In this document: piece by piece, positions 33,801 to 46,734 of the stretch
Layout: every line of letters begins with the position of its first letter
Numbering within the stretch: the first letter of the stretch is position 1
Assembly: GCF_018991925.1 (NCBI RefSeq)
Contig: NW_024737042.1
Coordinates: 20,921,763-20,985,762, forward strand
Origin: Homarus americanus
Lineage: Eukaryota > Arthropoda > Malacostraca > Decapoda > Nephropidae
Length of the DNA stretch: 64,000 nt
Reading direction: 5' to 3'
Made by a program: the position numbers and the translations under genes
Notes under the pieces: generated by a model
What the model saw: the letters and a program-made list of their open reading frames with translations, nothing else
The model's database searches: none
Told to the model about the DNA's origin: nothing

Positions 33801-34765
33801 TTGACGCTTTACAGATAGCCAAGTTGCAGTATCAATTAACTCCTATTTTTAATGAAAATGAGGTTGAATATTATTACCCACTGTTGAAGTCGACTCTCAC
33901 GCACAATGCTATCCTGATCCACATTCCGATGCGAGGGCAACATCAGTTTAATGCATGGCATTTAGAACCCTTCCCCTGGTTTGTTAACGACACACTGTAT
34001 ACTCTGGATAGGCCTAAAGAACTGTTCCTAATAGATGAAGATTATTCTGTATTGTCAATAGAGGATCCCAAGGTACTGTCACGGTGTAAGTCGTCTTATC
34101 TACACTTACACGTATGTCCAGCCTACATGTTCGCGTTTATTCCTGCTGTAGAGGGAATATGTGAATTGGCAGTCATACAAACCAATGTACGCACAGCACT
34201 AGTGCAATGCAGTTATAGGCCGGTTAGTCTCAAGACTGTGTTTCATACTCATCTTCACATTGTGCAGTATTTGTTCTTTCCAAATCTTACTACTGTTATT
34301 TTAAAATGCCATGATGGTGTTAAGCAGCTAGTTGTGAAAGGGCATTACAAGGCTCCGGATTACTGTGAAATCACTTGTGGTACATTACGGACCTTGCCTA
34401 CTCATCAGCACTTTGCTTTAATTATAAAACTCAAGTCTTCTTTAATTCAACTTCCTGTCATGAATTTTAATATACAGGATATTCAAATTGTTTCAGAGAA
34501 ATCAAAAGTTCTAGCATTCTTGAAAGAGACACATTTTGCTGATTTGAGTAATAATTTGCCATTTTATCTATCACGGGAATTTACCATACCAAGCCTTACA
34601 ATTCCCTCAATTATGTTAATTTTGGCAATTATGTTTCTGTTCTGTTATTATAAGGCAGTGTCATCCAAAATGAACGTTGTTCATAACATATTAACCCGTA
34701 AGACACTAAAGTTTAGGTCCCCTGTAGTAGCTAATACCCCTACAGTAGTAGAATCTCCAGCTTAG
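33801..34765 (+). pseudogene. Retroviral/baculovirus-F-like envelope fragment, 5'-truncated
   Basis: An uninterrupted + frame of about 320 codons. The open frame formally starts at a GTG (33,767), but its first codons overlap antisense LINE C sequence, so the true start is lost. A strongly hydrophobic segment of about 20 residues (SLTIPSIMLILAIMFLFCYY) lies 50 residues from the C-terminus, followed by a basic tail. That is a type I membrane topology without a visible signal peptide. The ectodomain has spaced cysteines and an RCK...HVCPAY...CELAV arrangement resembling the C-terminal subunit of errantivirus Env and baculovirus F proteins. No fusion-subunit cleavage site is seen because the N-terminal half is missing. 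It lies outside the LTRs of the neighbouring gypsy element and so belongs to another element. Family assignment is inference. Confidence 0.5.
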
Positions 34766-35308
34766 TGTCTACACATCTGTTTATAACATGGTTAGGGTTG
34801 TCTAGGATGTACTGTACTCTGTGAGTTTATTTAGGCCTCACGGAGCTCAGCTAGTAGGTGACCGAGCAATGTAATGGCCCCTGTCTAATCAACAGAACAT
34901 ATTATATAAATGGGTTCATACATCTGATATTATATTCAGATTCACCACCCTGTAACTTTCCACTGTCTATGAGTAAGACATGAGTTGAACACGTGAACGG
35001 TAGCTTTCCCAAGAGGGAGAAGCCCATATGTCAGCATCTATGTAAGCGCGCACCAGAGGCGACGCTCTTGCTCAGCCACTCAGATCAACTAATATCGAAT
35101 GGACGTGATCAACGTTTATATTCATAAATACCGTCCTCTTTCTCGTTCAGTCATAAATAGTGGAACTTACGGTTGATCTACACTCAGGAATTATAGACAT
35201 AATCCTTTTATAATAAAACAAGGAACTTCAATTGGGTTTCGTTACTAAAACCCCAGTCTCTAATATATGTGAACAACCCGGTTAATTGGGGGATTAACCG
35301 ACGGATTC
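34766..35308 (+). other. LTR-like stretch downstream of the envelope-like ORF
   Basis: No coding content. A TATA-like TATTATATAAATGG lies at about 34,897-34,910, and a CTCAGCCACTCAGATCA run reminiscent of gypsy-type transcription starts lies at 35,075-35,095. AATAAAACA, a polyadenylation-like signal, lies at about 35,212. An imperfect dyad GGTTAATTGG/GGATTAACCG comes just before the end. A 3' LTR of the envelope-bearing element would explain this order, but no 5' partner is present and the left edge cannot be fixed. Confidence 0.3.
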
Positions 35309-35327
35309 AATAATAATAATAATAATA

Positions 35328-37798
<2,471 letters not shown>

Positions 37799-38346
37799 TA
37801 ACGGTTTATTAAGATAACATGGTAGCAAGAAGGCTGAAAATATACAATGAACAGAGATGATAAGTTACATATGGTGGAATCGGGAAGTAGGTCACTTGAT
37901 TGACAAAAGCTTTCAATACAGAAACATAAGAAACATAGAGTCAACGTATAGATTAACTGTAGTTCTGGTACTATGGGAGCTGGTCTTGTAGACATTCCAA
38001 TGACCTGATGTCAGCACCAAGCCTGGCTGTTAAGCCGCTACCTCACTACAACTGCAGATACACCACGTGGTCCGGGTAGGTCCTCCAGCTCACACAGGGT
38101 GCTGGAGATAGGTCTTGTTTCTTATGTGTTGTATTTATGAATTCATAGTTCCTCACCTGGGTTGGGTAGGGAGTCCTCATTTCTCTCCTGGTGTGGTTTA
38201 GAGTGTTTCTTGGGTTCTCATCTAGTGTTGGTGGTGGCGAGTGTGAGATGGGGAAAGGGAGGGCCCGACAAACCAGGCTGGCAGCTGTCTCGTTGGTCAA
38301 GAGACCACGGCCGACTACACACGACTTACCCTATGAAGGCTGAAGG

Positions 38347-38349
<3 letters not shown>
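37799..38349 (-). mobile_element. Unclassified retroposon 3' end with (TTA)n tail
   Basis: The stretch begins GGTTTATTAAGATAACATGG, then AGCAAGAAGGCTGAAAATATACA, and ends near CTATGAAGGCTGAAGGAAGTG. It matches the longer copy at 49,442-50,036 in pieces, and both copies adjoin a TAA array on the same side. Read on the - strand that array is a (TTA)n 3' tail, which suggests a LINE or SINE 3' end. A (TG)n run follows at 38,349-38,379. No domain is recognised. Confidence 0.5.
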
Positions 38350-38381
<32 letters not shown>

Positions 38382-38719
38382 CAGGGAAAGGAAGTGCCAA
38401 GATGTGTGGTTGCAGCCTGCGCTCCTGCCTCACCATATAAATCAACTCTCGCGCAGCCAATATCCAGCTCATCATACCTTTCACCATCATCAAAACCCCT
38501 ATACCCCCAAAAGTCCTATTGATTAAACGAGTGGCAACGGGGACAGGCAGAGATGACTGCCGGGAGTCTCTAATCACAATCCTGCACATGGGCGGCATAG
38601 ATAAGAAGGCCATTTATGCACTGGAATCTAGGCATCAGTGCAATCCGGTCCTGTCCGTGCGACTGAGCAGCTCTTTCGAAGAGCCACTCTGCCCACCTCA
38701 CATGGGGAAGGGGATAGAA

Positions 38720-41700
38720 AAGGTGCCCTAAACATAGCCTGCCTAAAAAAAAAAAAAAACTGGGCAACCGCACCCAGTATGGTTATCCTTATGCGCTCAA
38801 AATCACTATCAAAATTACAGATCCAAACACAAACAAATCATACAACCTCTTATAGTCGCTGCATGGAATGTCAGGACGCTTCTGGATACTGGCAAAAATT
38901 AGTGACCTGAAAGAAAGACCGCCCTTGTGGCAAAAGAGCTGGCTAGGTATAACATAGACATAGCAGCCATGAGTGAGTCCCAGTTCCCAGACGAGGGTCA
39001 ACTCACAGAACGGGAGTTTGGCTACACCTTCTCCTGGAAGGGTAAGCCTGCCGAGAGAAACCTCATATACAGAATTGGCCTTGCCATCCGCCCACGCATC
39101 CTACATAAGCTAACTGAAATTTCTATTGGGATCAACGAGCACCTCATGACGCTTCGAGTCCCACTGAATCACTCATAAGAACATAAGAACATAGGAACAT
39201 AAGAATGGAGGAAACTGCAGCGGGCCTATTGGCCCATACTGGGCAGTCCCATTTACACCCAACCCCTATTGCTCATATAAGCATCCAACCTATGTTTGAA
39301 GCTATCCAGTGTATTCGAGTTAATGATGATATTTGGTAACTTGTTCCATTCATCCACTACTCTGTTTCCAAACCAATGTTTACTTATTCCGCTCCTAAAT
39401 CTAAATTTTTCTAATTTAAAACCATTGTTATGAGTTCGCTCCTGGTTGGATAGTTTGAGTACCTTTGTTATGTCCCCTCTGTTTAGCCCAGACTTCCATT
39501 TATTCACCTCTGTCATATCGCCCCTCACTCTACGTCTCTTGAAGGAGTGCAAATTAAGATGCTTTAACCTGTCTCTATACTCAAGGTTCTTAATGCCCGG
39601 GATTAGTCTTGTCATTCTCCTCTGGATTCTTTCCAAGGATTCTATATCCATTCTGCAATACGGTGACCAGAACTGCACTGCGTAATCCAGGTGAGGTCTC
39701 ACAAGCACACGATATAATCTTAAGATGACCTCGCTAGTCTTGTAACTGACACTCCTTTGCATGAACCCAAGTACTTTATTAGCCTTGTTACGAGCAAGAG
39801 CAAATTGTTCACTTTGCTTAAGGTTCCTACTTATCATTACTCCTAAATCTCTCTCGCAGTCGGATTTCTCAATTGCATCGTCGTTCATCTGGTAACTGGT
39901 TTCCCTGTGTACGTCTCCTAAACTGAGTACTTTACATTTGTCCACATTGAATTTCATCTGCCATTTTTCAGACCATTCGACCATGCTTTTTCCTCAGTGC
40001 ATATTCCCCTACACTGGATGTAGAGGTTGACATCAAAGAGGTGTTTTATGCCGACCTTGACAAAGTGCTAACCTCTATCCCCAGAGAAGATAAGGTTGTG
40101 CTCTTTGGTGACTTCAGTGCCAGAGTTTGCAGAGATGCTGACATTTGGCAGGGATCCCAACGGCCTACTCCTCCTCAGGAAGTGTGCTGCAAAACCTCAC
40201 TATCACTAACACATTGCTTAGGTAGGCCGACAAGTTCAAGTGCTCGTGGCAACATCCACGATCCAAAGACAACCATCTCATTGACTACATCATTGTCAGA
40301 GAAAGAGATTTCCGAGATGTCCTCATCTCCTATGCCATGCATAGCTAAGACCACTACAACACTGTTCATGGACTCGTCAGAGCCAAGCTCTCACTTCACA
40401 TCGCCCCAAATCGGCTAAGGCAGCAAACCTCCCTAAGAGGTTTTAACACTAAGCGTCTGGAGGATCCAGTGGTAGAACATGCTTTCAGTGAGCAGCTCCA
40501 ACAAGGGCTGATAAACAACCTAACAACAAACAACCCAAATCCCAGTGCTGAATGGGATATTCTCGACAGTGTCATGACAAAAACATGCAGAGAGACCCTC
40601 GGCCAGATCGAAAGAATACACCAATGTAATCGTCGATGATATATGTGTTGCTTTAACTGACTGGCAGAACAACCCTCAGTCTCGGACTAAACCAGATACG
40701 TTCCACAAGAAGAAAGCGGCAGCTCAGCGGGAACTTCGCAATCTAAAGAACGACTGGTTTAAAAATAAAGCTTGAGACACAAAAATTTGCAGATCATCAC
40801 AAGATGTGCGAATTTTTCAATTCCACTAAAACACTTTATGGGCCAATCACTGAGGGCGCAGCAACCTCTCAGTACACCCGATGGTAACTCCCTAATTAAA
40901 GACGATGAAGGCCTCCTTCAGTGCTGGAAGGAGGACTACTATTCACTGCTCAACCGAAACACCGATGTGGATGTCCTGACTACCCAGCAGGTCCTGCAAC
41001 ATCCAGAGCTGACCTACCTTAGCTATCCTCCATCCCTGGATAAGGTAGCTACTGCTATCAAACAGATGAAAATAACAAAGCCTCAAGGCCTGATGGAGTC
41101 CCAGCCTAGGTGTATAAAGCAGGAGGACCTCTGCTTACCAGCTGTCTCCACTCTCTCCTGGAAAATATATGGGAAAAGGAGGAAATCGCCCAAACTCCTA
41201 AAGACGCCTCCATCGTCAATACTTATAAAAACAAGGGAGACCGGTCAGACTGTGGTAACTACCGTAGGATCTCGCTGTTGTCCGTAGCTGGCAAGATTAT
41301 TGCGAAGTCCTACTAAAACAGACTTCTTTCTGAGGCGGAAAACTTCCTCCCAGAATCTCAATGTGGCTTTAGACTATCACGTGGCACCACTGACATGATC
41401 TTTGCTGCCCGTCAGATGCAGGAAAAGTACAGGGAATAGCGTCGTGACCTGTAAATGGCTTTCATCAACCTAACCAAATCCTTCGACTCGGTCAACAGGG
41501 AAGCCCTCTGGTGGATCTTCAGCCGTTTTGGCTGCCCACCAAAATTCATCGCCACTGTGAGGCAACTCCATGATGGCATGAACGGCACTGTCTTGCACAG
41601 TGGCACCTTGTATGAATTCTTCCCCATCCAACCAAGGGTGTGTATTGGCACCAACTCTCTTTTCCAGTTTCTTGGCTGCCTTCCTTATTCATGCCAGTGC

Positions 41701-42285
41701 CAATTTACCCGGCGGAGTGTACATCGAGTACCGGGTAAAGGGTTTTTTTCAACAAAAGACGACTCCAGATAGGAAGAAAGGTGACGGTCTCTCCTTTGTC
41801 GCTTACAGGAGATCCTGAACACCTACGCTGATGGGTATGCACACTTCTGCCTTGAGGTGAATTTACGTAAGACTCAGATTCTCTTTCAACCTGCTCCTGG
41901 TTCAGCCACACCTCTATCGTCCATCCAGTTTAACTGTACTACCCTCTCTAATGCTACTCACTTCCGGTATCTCGACTCCTACCTGTCCACCACCGCGGAC
42001 ATCGATGAAGAGATTCAGCATCAGGTCAGATGTGCATCTCAAGCCTTTGGCAGACTCCAAAACTTTGTCTTCAGTTGTAGGGAGCTGAAATTATCTACAA
42101 AGTTACACGTATATCGAGCAGTGGCTCCTCCACACCGTACTATATGGCAGTGAGACATGGGTCACATACAGGAGTCACCTCAAGGCACTTGAAAACTTTC
42201 ACTAACGTAGTCTGCATTCCATCCTCCGAGTTTGCTAGGAAGACAAGAGAACAAATGCCAGTATTCTTGCTGATACCAACTGTAG
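38720..42285 (+). pseudogene. LINE family C, sense copy: endonuclease and reverse transcriptase
   Basis: A long but broken APE-type LINE. The N-terminal endonuclease reads VAAWNVRTLLDTGKN near 38,858, then ALVAKELARYNIDIAAMSES and TFSWKGKPAERN to LRVPLNHS (39,175). A CR1 insertion follows (39,176-39,985). Then come ADLDKVLTSIPREDKVVLFG (40,046) and a decayed middle. The RT region has NKGDRSDCGNYRRISLLSVA (41,230), SQCGFRLSRGTTDMIFAARQ, FINLTKSFDSVNREALWWIF and PPKFIATVRQLHDGMNGTVL, and the C-terminal SQAFGRLQNFVFSCRELKLS and EDKRTNASILADTN. Numerous stops. A (TTA)-tailed retroposon lies 5' and a transposase-like element 3'. The type is common in animals; I do not assign a clade. Confidence 0.85.
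39176..39985 (-). mobile_element. CR1-like LINE inserted in LINE C, 5'-truncated
   Basis: The antisense CR1 3' end begins ATAAGAACATAAGAACATAG, the complement of the 8-bp tail. It then gives the 3' UTR and a 243-codon open frame (39,253-39,984) for the ORF2 C-terminal half, from VEWSEKWQMKFNVDKCKVLS to YMSNRGWV. The frame is intact, making it younger than most CR1 pieces here. LINE C reads LNHS before it and resumes with a CAGTGCATATTCCCCTACAC segment after it. The insertion appears at the same place in the second copy (53,675-54,484). Confidence 0.9.
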
Positions 42286-43952
42286 ATTTGCTCCATCACG
42301 TAACGTGCCTGAATTTACTGAGCTACCAGAGATTGAGGATATAGACCGGAATTCACCTGTTTGTACTGATGAAGATGAAGAGAATGATCTTTTCAAGCCA
42401 TCTGGTGAAGATTGTGAAAAGCCAACGTTGTTTACTCAGTCAGAATTGAATGATCTGGTCAGAGATCTAAATTTGCCAAAACAGTCTGCTGAATTGTTAG
42501 CTTCCAGGCTTCAAGAGAAACGACTCTTAAAACCTGGCACGAGTGTCTCCTTTTATCGCAACAGAGAAGAGCAACTGCGGAAGTACTTTCATTCATATGA
42601 CCAGCTTGTTTTTTGTAATGATGTAGAAGGACTTCTTCTCTCCATGGGACTACCAGCATATGATAGTAAGGATTGGAGACTTTTTATTGACAGTTCTAAA
42701 AGGAGCTTGAAATGTGTTCTTCTTCATAACGGAAACAAGTATGGTTCAATTCCAATCGGACATTCTGTACAAATTAAAGAAGAGTATGAAAACATTAAGA
42801 CTGTTCTAGAGAGGTTGCAATACCATGCTCATGAATGGTTAATTTGTGTGGACTTGAAAATGGTAAACTTTCTATTGGGCCAGCAAGGAGGGTACACAAA
42901 ATACCCCTGTTTTCTGTGCTACTGGGACAGCAGGGCTACAGCAGACCATTGGGTGAAAAAGAATTGGCCACCAAGACATAGTTTGACGCCTGGTGACAAG
43001 AATATCATTAACGATCCTCTGGTTGACAGGAAAAACATTGTCCTTCCTCCTCTGCACATAAAACTTGGTATCATGAAGCAATTCGTCAAGGCTCTTGATC
43101 ATAGTGGAGAGTGTTTCAGATATATATGCTCAACCTTTCCAAGTCTTAGCGACGAGAAGAAAAAGGCAGGGGTTTTTGATGGACCTCAAATAAGAACACT
43201 ACTCAGAGATCCACACTTCCTTGCAACAATGACTGAGGCACAGGCAAGAACTTGGAAAGCTTTCTCTAATGTGGTGCGGAACTTCTTAGGGAACAAGAAA
43301 GCGGACAACTATCAAGAAATTGTGGAAGAGCTGCTCTTGAGTTTACAAGCACTTGGATGCAGAATGAGTATCAAGGTTCACTACTTACACAGTCACTTGG
43401 ACGAGTTTCCAGAAAATCTGGGAGAAGTGAGCGAGGAGCAAGGGGAGCGCTTTCATCAAGACATTAAAGTAATGGAAGAACGTTACCAAGGTCGATGGGA
43501 CTCGAACATGATGGCGGACTACTGCTGGAGTTTGATGAGAGACATTCCAGAAGCTGTACATAAGAGATCGGCCAAAAAGAGGAAGTTTATGTAACTGTAA
43601 CTTGATCTTAATACTTGCACTATTTCTACCGTACATTAATTGTTTTTTTTCACCCTTCAATGTTACATTTAAATATTATATGTGCATTAACTTTCCAATT
43701 TGATATTAAAAATTTTTGGTTATAGAAAAATACAAATTATAATGCTGAAAAAATTTATGTATACATGTTTAAACCGTCAATTTTGATCCAAAAGTTTACG
43801 TTTCCCAGCAAAAGTGCAATATGGTATATCTCAAAAACCTGATGTAATAGACAAAAACCAAAGTCATATTTGGATTCTGCACCCCAAATTTACTTAAAAT
43901 CCGTTTAAAAACTTTGTGCCAGAAAAATTTTGTTGACCGGTGTTATGATTGT
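42286..43952 (+). mobile_element. Unclassified DNA-transposon-like element, 3' part
   Basis: The coding frame 42,305-43,594 is followed by a 350-bp AT-rich 3' region. Its last part (GTGCAATATGGTATATCTCA ... TGTTGACCGGTGTTATGATT) ends exactly where the two large duplicate copies diverge, which makes 43,952 a candidate element end. The 5' side runs straight out of LINE C sequence, so the element is probably 5'-truncated. No inverted repeats were found by eye. Confidence 0.5.
42305..43594 (+). CDS. Transposase-like protein of unclassified family, 429 aa
   Basis: Intact frame beginning at a GTG just after LINE C sequence; the frame is also open upstream, so the native N-terminus is lost. An acidic N-terminal part (residues 1-40) is followed by a charged alpha-helical segment. 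There is a CX2C pair in YPCFLCYWDSRATADHW (about 198-215), a conserved-looking VLPPLHIKLGIMKQFVKALD (about 249-268), and a C-terminal block GEVSEEQGERFHQDIKVMEE (about 373-392) with YQGRWDSNMMADYCW and a basic tail (KRSAKKRKFM, possibly nuclear). From memory, proteins with these blocks are multi-copy in many arthropods and other animals and behave like transposon genes. The acidic and His residues could form an RNase-H-fold core, but I cannot prove catalysis. Superfamily unassigned. Confidence 0.6.
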   Translation: MPEFTELPEIEDIDRNSPVCTDEDEENDLFKPSGEDCEKPTLFTQSELNDLVRDLNLPKQSAELLASRLQEKRLLKPGTSVSFYRNREEQLRKYFHSYDQLVFCNDVEGLLLSMGLPAYDSKDWRLFIDSSKRSLKCVLLHNGNKYGSIPIGHSVQIKEEYENIKTVLERLQYHAHEWLICVDLKMVNFLLGQQGGYTKYPCFLCYWDSRATADHWVKKNWPPRHSLTPGDKNIINDPLVDRKNIVLPPLHIKLGIMKQFVKALDHSGECFRYICSTFPSLSDEKKKAGVFDGPQIRTLLRDPHFLATMTEAQARTWKAFSNVVRNFLGNKKADNYQEIVEELLLSLQALGCRMSIKVHYLHSHLDEFPENLGEVSEEQGERFHQDIKVMEERYQGRWDSNMMADYCWSLMRDIPEAVHKRSAKKRKFM

Positions 43953-44204
43953 ATGTACTATGTAAATATGTCTGTGTGTGTATTTTTTATCTACATCTAA
44001 CTCTTTGTTTACATAATGACCTTATTAATGTTTGCGTATTGTTGACATGTGTACGAAAACCATTCCTTATATATTATTGTATACATGTACCGTATATGGG
44101 TATATATAATTACTCTCGAATATTGTACATAAGATAGGTCAAACCCACATGTCGTATTGTTTAGGTAACTGGGAGGTAATTACAGTCAATCAATAAATCA
44201 ATCA
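43953..44204. other. No gene seen
   Basis: AT-rich DNA with TATA-like runs. It has no counterpart in the second copy, where unrelated sequence begins at 58,449. Confidence 0.5.
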
Positions 44205-45280
44205 ATTAGAGTGCGGTCATATCTGAGGGTTGGCGACGACAGTCCTCCACTCAATACGTTTCCGGGCTGTTTTAACCAATCTTCCAAGATTTTGTATCTC
44301 TCTGGGGGCCCAGTTTTTAATTTTATTAATCCATCTCAGTTTCTGCCTTCCCTAGCCCTCCTACCCCATTCCTTATAACATGACCCATTTTCTTATTTGT
44401 CTTTTTCTATAAACACTTCAAGTATTTCTGTTGATTTTTTTTTCATTTGTTTTCCCATCAGTGAGCCTTATTCTCAACATTCGCCTTAACACCACGTTTC
44501 AAAGGCCTCCAACCTCTTTATGGTTTCTATTGAAAGTGTCTGCGCCTTTGACCCAAACAACAGTCCTTGCCATATTTAGCCTTACAGCCTTTTACTCAAA
44601 TTGAAAATAATTCCCTTTTCAGTAGGTCTTTTATATTATTAAATGCTGTTTTGTTTGACCTATTCTTGTTATGATTTCTACTTGTACATCTCCCATCACA
44701 GCTAACTTTACTTCCCAAATCACAAAATTTTCCACTTCTACAAATTCCCTGTTGTCTGCCACAATTTTTATTTCAGGATTTACTTTCAATTTTGAACAAT
44801 TATTACTTTCGTCTTTACATCATTTAATCTTAACCCACATTCTTCACCCTTTTCCACTATTTTTTTTTAACGAATTTTTGGAATGCCTCTTCACTATCTG
44901 TGATATGTGCAGTATCATCTGCATAGCATATATTTGATATTACTTTACCATTAACTTTTATTAACTGTCTCTTATAACTACTCTCATTAAGAATTCTTAA
45001 TATTGGAGATGGAACACAGACTTATCTTACTCCATGTCTAACTGTGAATCGGTTAATAAGTTCATTACTTACTAACACTGCTGGCTACTCTTGCCAGTAA
45101 AGATTTTTTTTCTAATATCTCCTTCAATAATGCCTATTTTCTCTAAGTCCTCTAAAAGTTTTTTTTTGTGTTTTACCCCAAAAGCTTTTTCAAAATCAAC
45201 GAAACAGATACATAAATTTCTTTGGACCTCTAAGGCCTTTCACCCAAAATACAGGTAAATACAGGTAACTCTTAATGTTT
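44205..45280 (-). pseudogene. RTE-like LINE reverse-transcriptase fragment
   Basis: Read on the - strand: CICFVDFEKAFGVKHKKK (from about 45,220 down), then ISNICYADDTAHITDSEEAF (44,940-44,881) with an intact YADD catalytic box. Next is CGLRLNDVKTKVIIVQN-like sequence, and a C-terminal WAPREIQNLGRLVKTARKRI near 44,300. Stops and shifts abound. The 3' side (44,172-44,205) carries a (TTGA)n-like tail on the - strand, in keeping with RTE-type short-repeat tails. It is distinct from families A-D here. Confidence 0.7.
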
Positions 45281-45289
45281 ATATCTAAA

Positions 45290-45790
45290 GGGGATAAAGC
45301 ACCCTCCCCCCGCTCTCTCTCTCTCTCTCTCTCTCGGCTCCTCTCGTGCACCCCAACCCATCCGCCCCTTGGTAACCCTAACCCCCTTCCGCCTTGCTTG
45401 TAAACTTAACTAGTCCCTTCCCTATCTTGGTACCCTTAACCCTCTACCTCACCCCCTCCCCTATACCCCTAACCCCCCTCCCCTTCCCTAGTAACCTTAA
45501 TCACCCCCTTCCTGGTATACATCAACCCTCATTCCTTTTTCCTTATCCACTCTCCCTTTTACCCTTAGCCCCGTTCCTCCTCCCTGATACCCTTAACCCT
45601 CCCTCCCTTGTACCTATAGCCCCTTTCCCAGCATCCACAATTCCCCCCTCCGCTGTACCCTTAGACCTCCTCCCTGATAACATCTTAACCCCCCACGCTT
45701 CACTCCTCCTAAAGCACCACCTGCTACTCCACCACCTGCCTACTGCTGCTCTTTTCCTCCTTCTCTTAGCTTCGTCATCTAAAGTTGTAT
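45290..45790. repeat. Pyrimidine-rich low-complexity DNA with (CT)n
   Basis: About 500 bp almost free of G on the + strand. It has a (CT)n run at 45,310-45,334 and degenerate 25-35-bp units around CTGGTACCCTTAACCCTC. The open frame 45,394-45,981 is a composition effect. Confidence 0.75.
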
Positions 45791-45854
45791 TTCCTTGTAT
45801 TTCTGACGTTGAACAAGAGGGTGGCAGCTTGTATCATACTCAAGGCACAGCAGA

Positions 45855-46617
45855 AAAACACGACCTGAAAGTGCATAAAAGTTTTATTTTATTATTATCG
45901 TGTGTGTGTAAAACAAAAAGGCAAAACCTAACAACTCAATCAGGAAATAAAATAGAGTTCATGGAAACACCTGCACACTAACAAAGACCTTGAGCAATTA
46001 CGACCAAGGCTGTAAACAAACACATAAACTGCATCAGGATGAACGCGCAATGAACACCAAAGAGGAAGAGAAACATAACATTTATGCCTATCCATGCGGT
46101 TGAAATTATTTACAAACCAACCTACCAAGTTTAGAATTCATTAAAGATTCAGAAGATATAATCAGTGAGTTTGTAGAAAGAGGAACAATCAAACATATTT
46201 TAAGCTTTATAAATGGCTAAAATAGAGATACAGTAATGCACATTTCGGAAAAAATAAGTGTTATAAGTATTAAAATTTAAACTGAGGAGATTCAAGTCCT
46301 GTTAATCTTTCATCGGGTGTTTATCGTCTCACATCATAGCGCGTGCACAACACATCATTATGTATACCTCCGTCATACACAGGGCACTGACACATACAGT
46401 ACCGTCACATACAGTACCAACAAACACACACTACATCGTCACATATAGTACCATAAAAAACACAGCACCATCACATACTTGTCAACCATCAGTGAGACAA
46501 GACGTGCCCTGAAGGCGCTCCTGGTTTTGGCAGCCAGGCCGAGTCTGATTGGCCTTGCTCCCCCCTACCCCTGCTATATCCAAACGCCCTACCAGCTTTA
46601 CTACACCGGGATTTATT
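45855..46617. other. Non-coding stretch repeated at 63,265-64,000
   Basis: No gene recognised. AT-rich, with CA-rich tracts at 46,370-46,470 (ACATACAGTACC, CACATATAGTACC). The whole stretch recurs after the second N run with many 1-4-base deletions. The remainder to 46,734 shows nothing further. Confidence 0.85.
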
Positions 46618-46734
46618 CAGCAAAACATTCAAGTGATCAGTGCAATGATTGATTACCAAACAGTATTCCGATAGTGCATTCCAAGGAAAAGCACAAAAAC
46701 ACAAAAGTGTAATACCAGATAACATAAGAACAGA

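Noticed and set aside
33767..34765. Envelope-like ORF as the env gene of the adjacent gypsy element
   Set aside because: It lies beyond that element's 3' LTR (ends 33,550), and antisense LINE C sequence intervenes, so it belongs to something else.
45394..45981. 195-codon proline/leucine-rich frame
   Set aside because: It arises from the pyrimidine-rich tract. It has no domain and runs into non-coding duplicated sequence.
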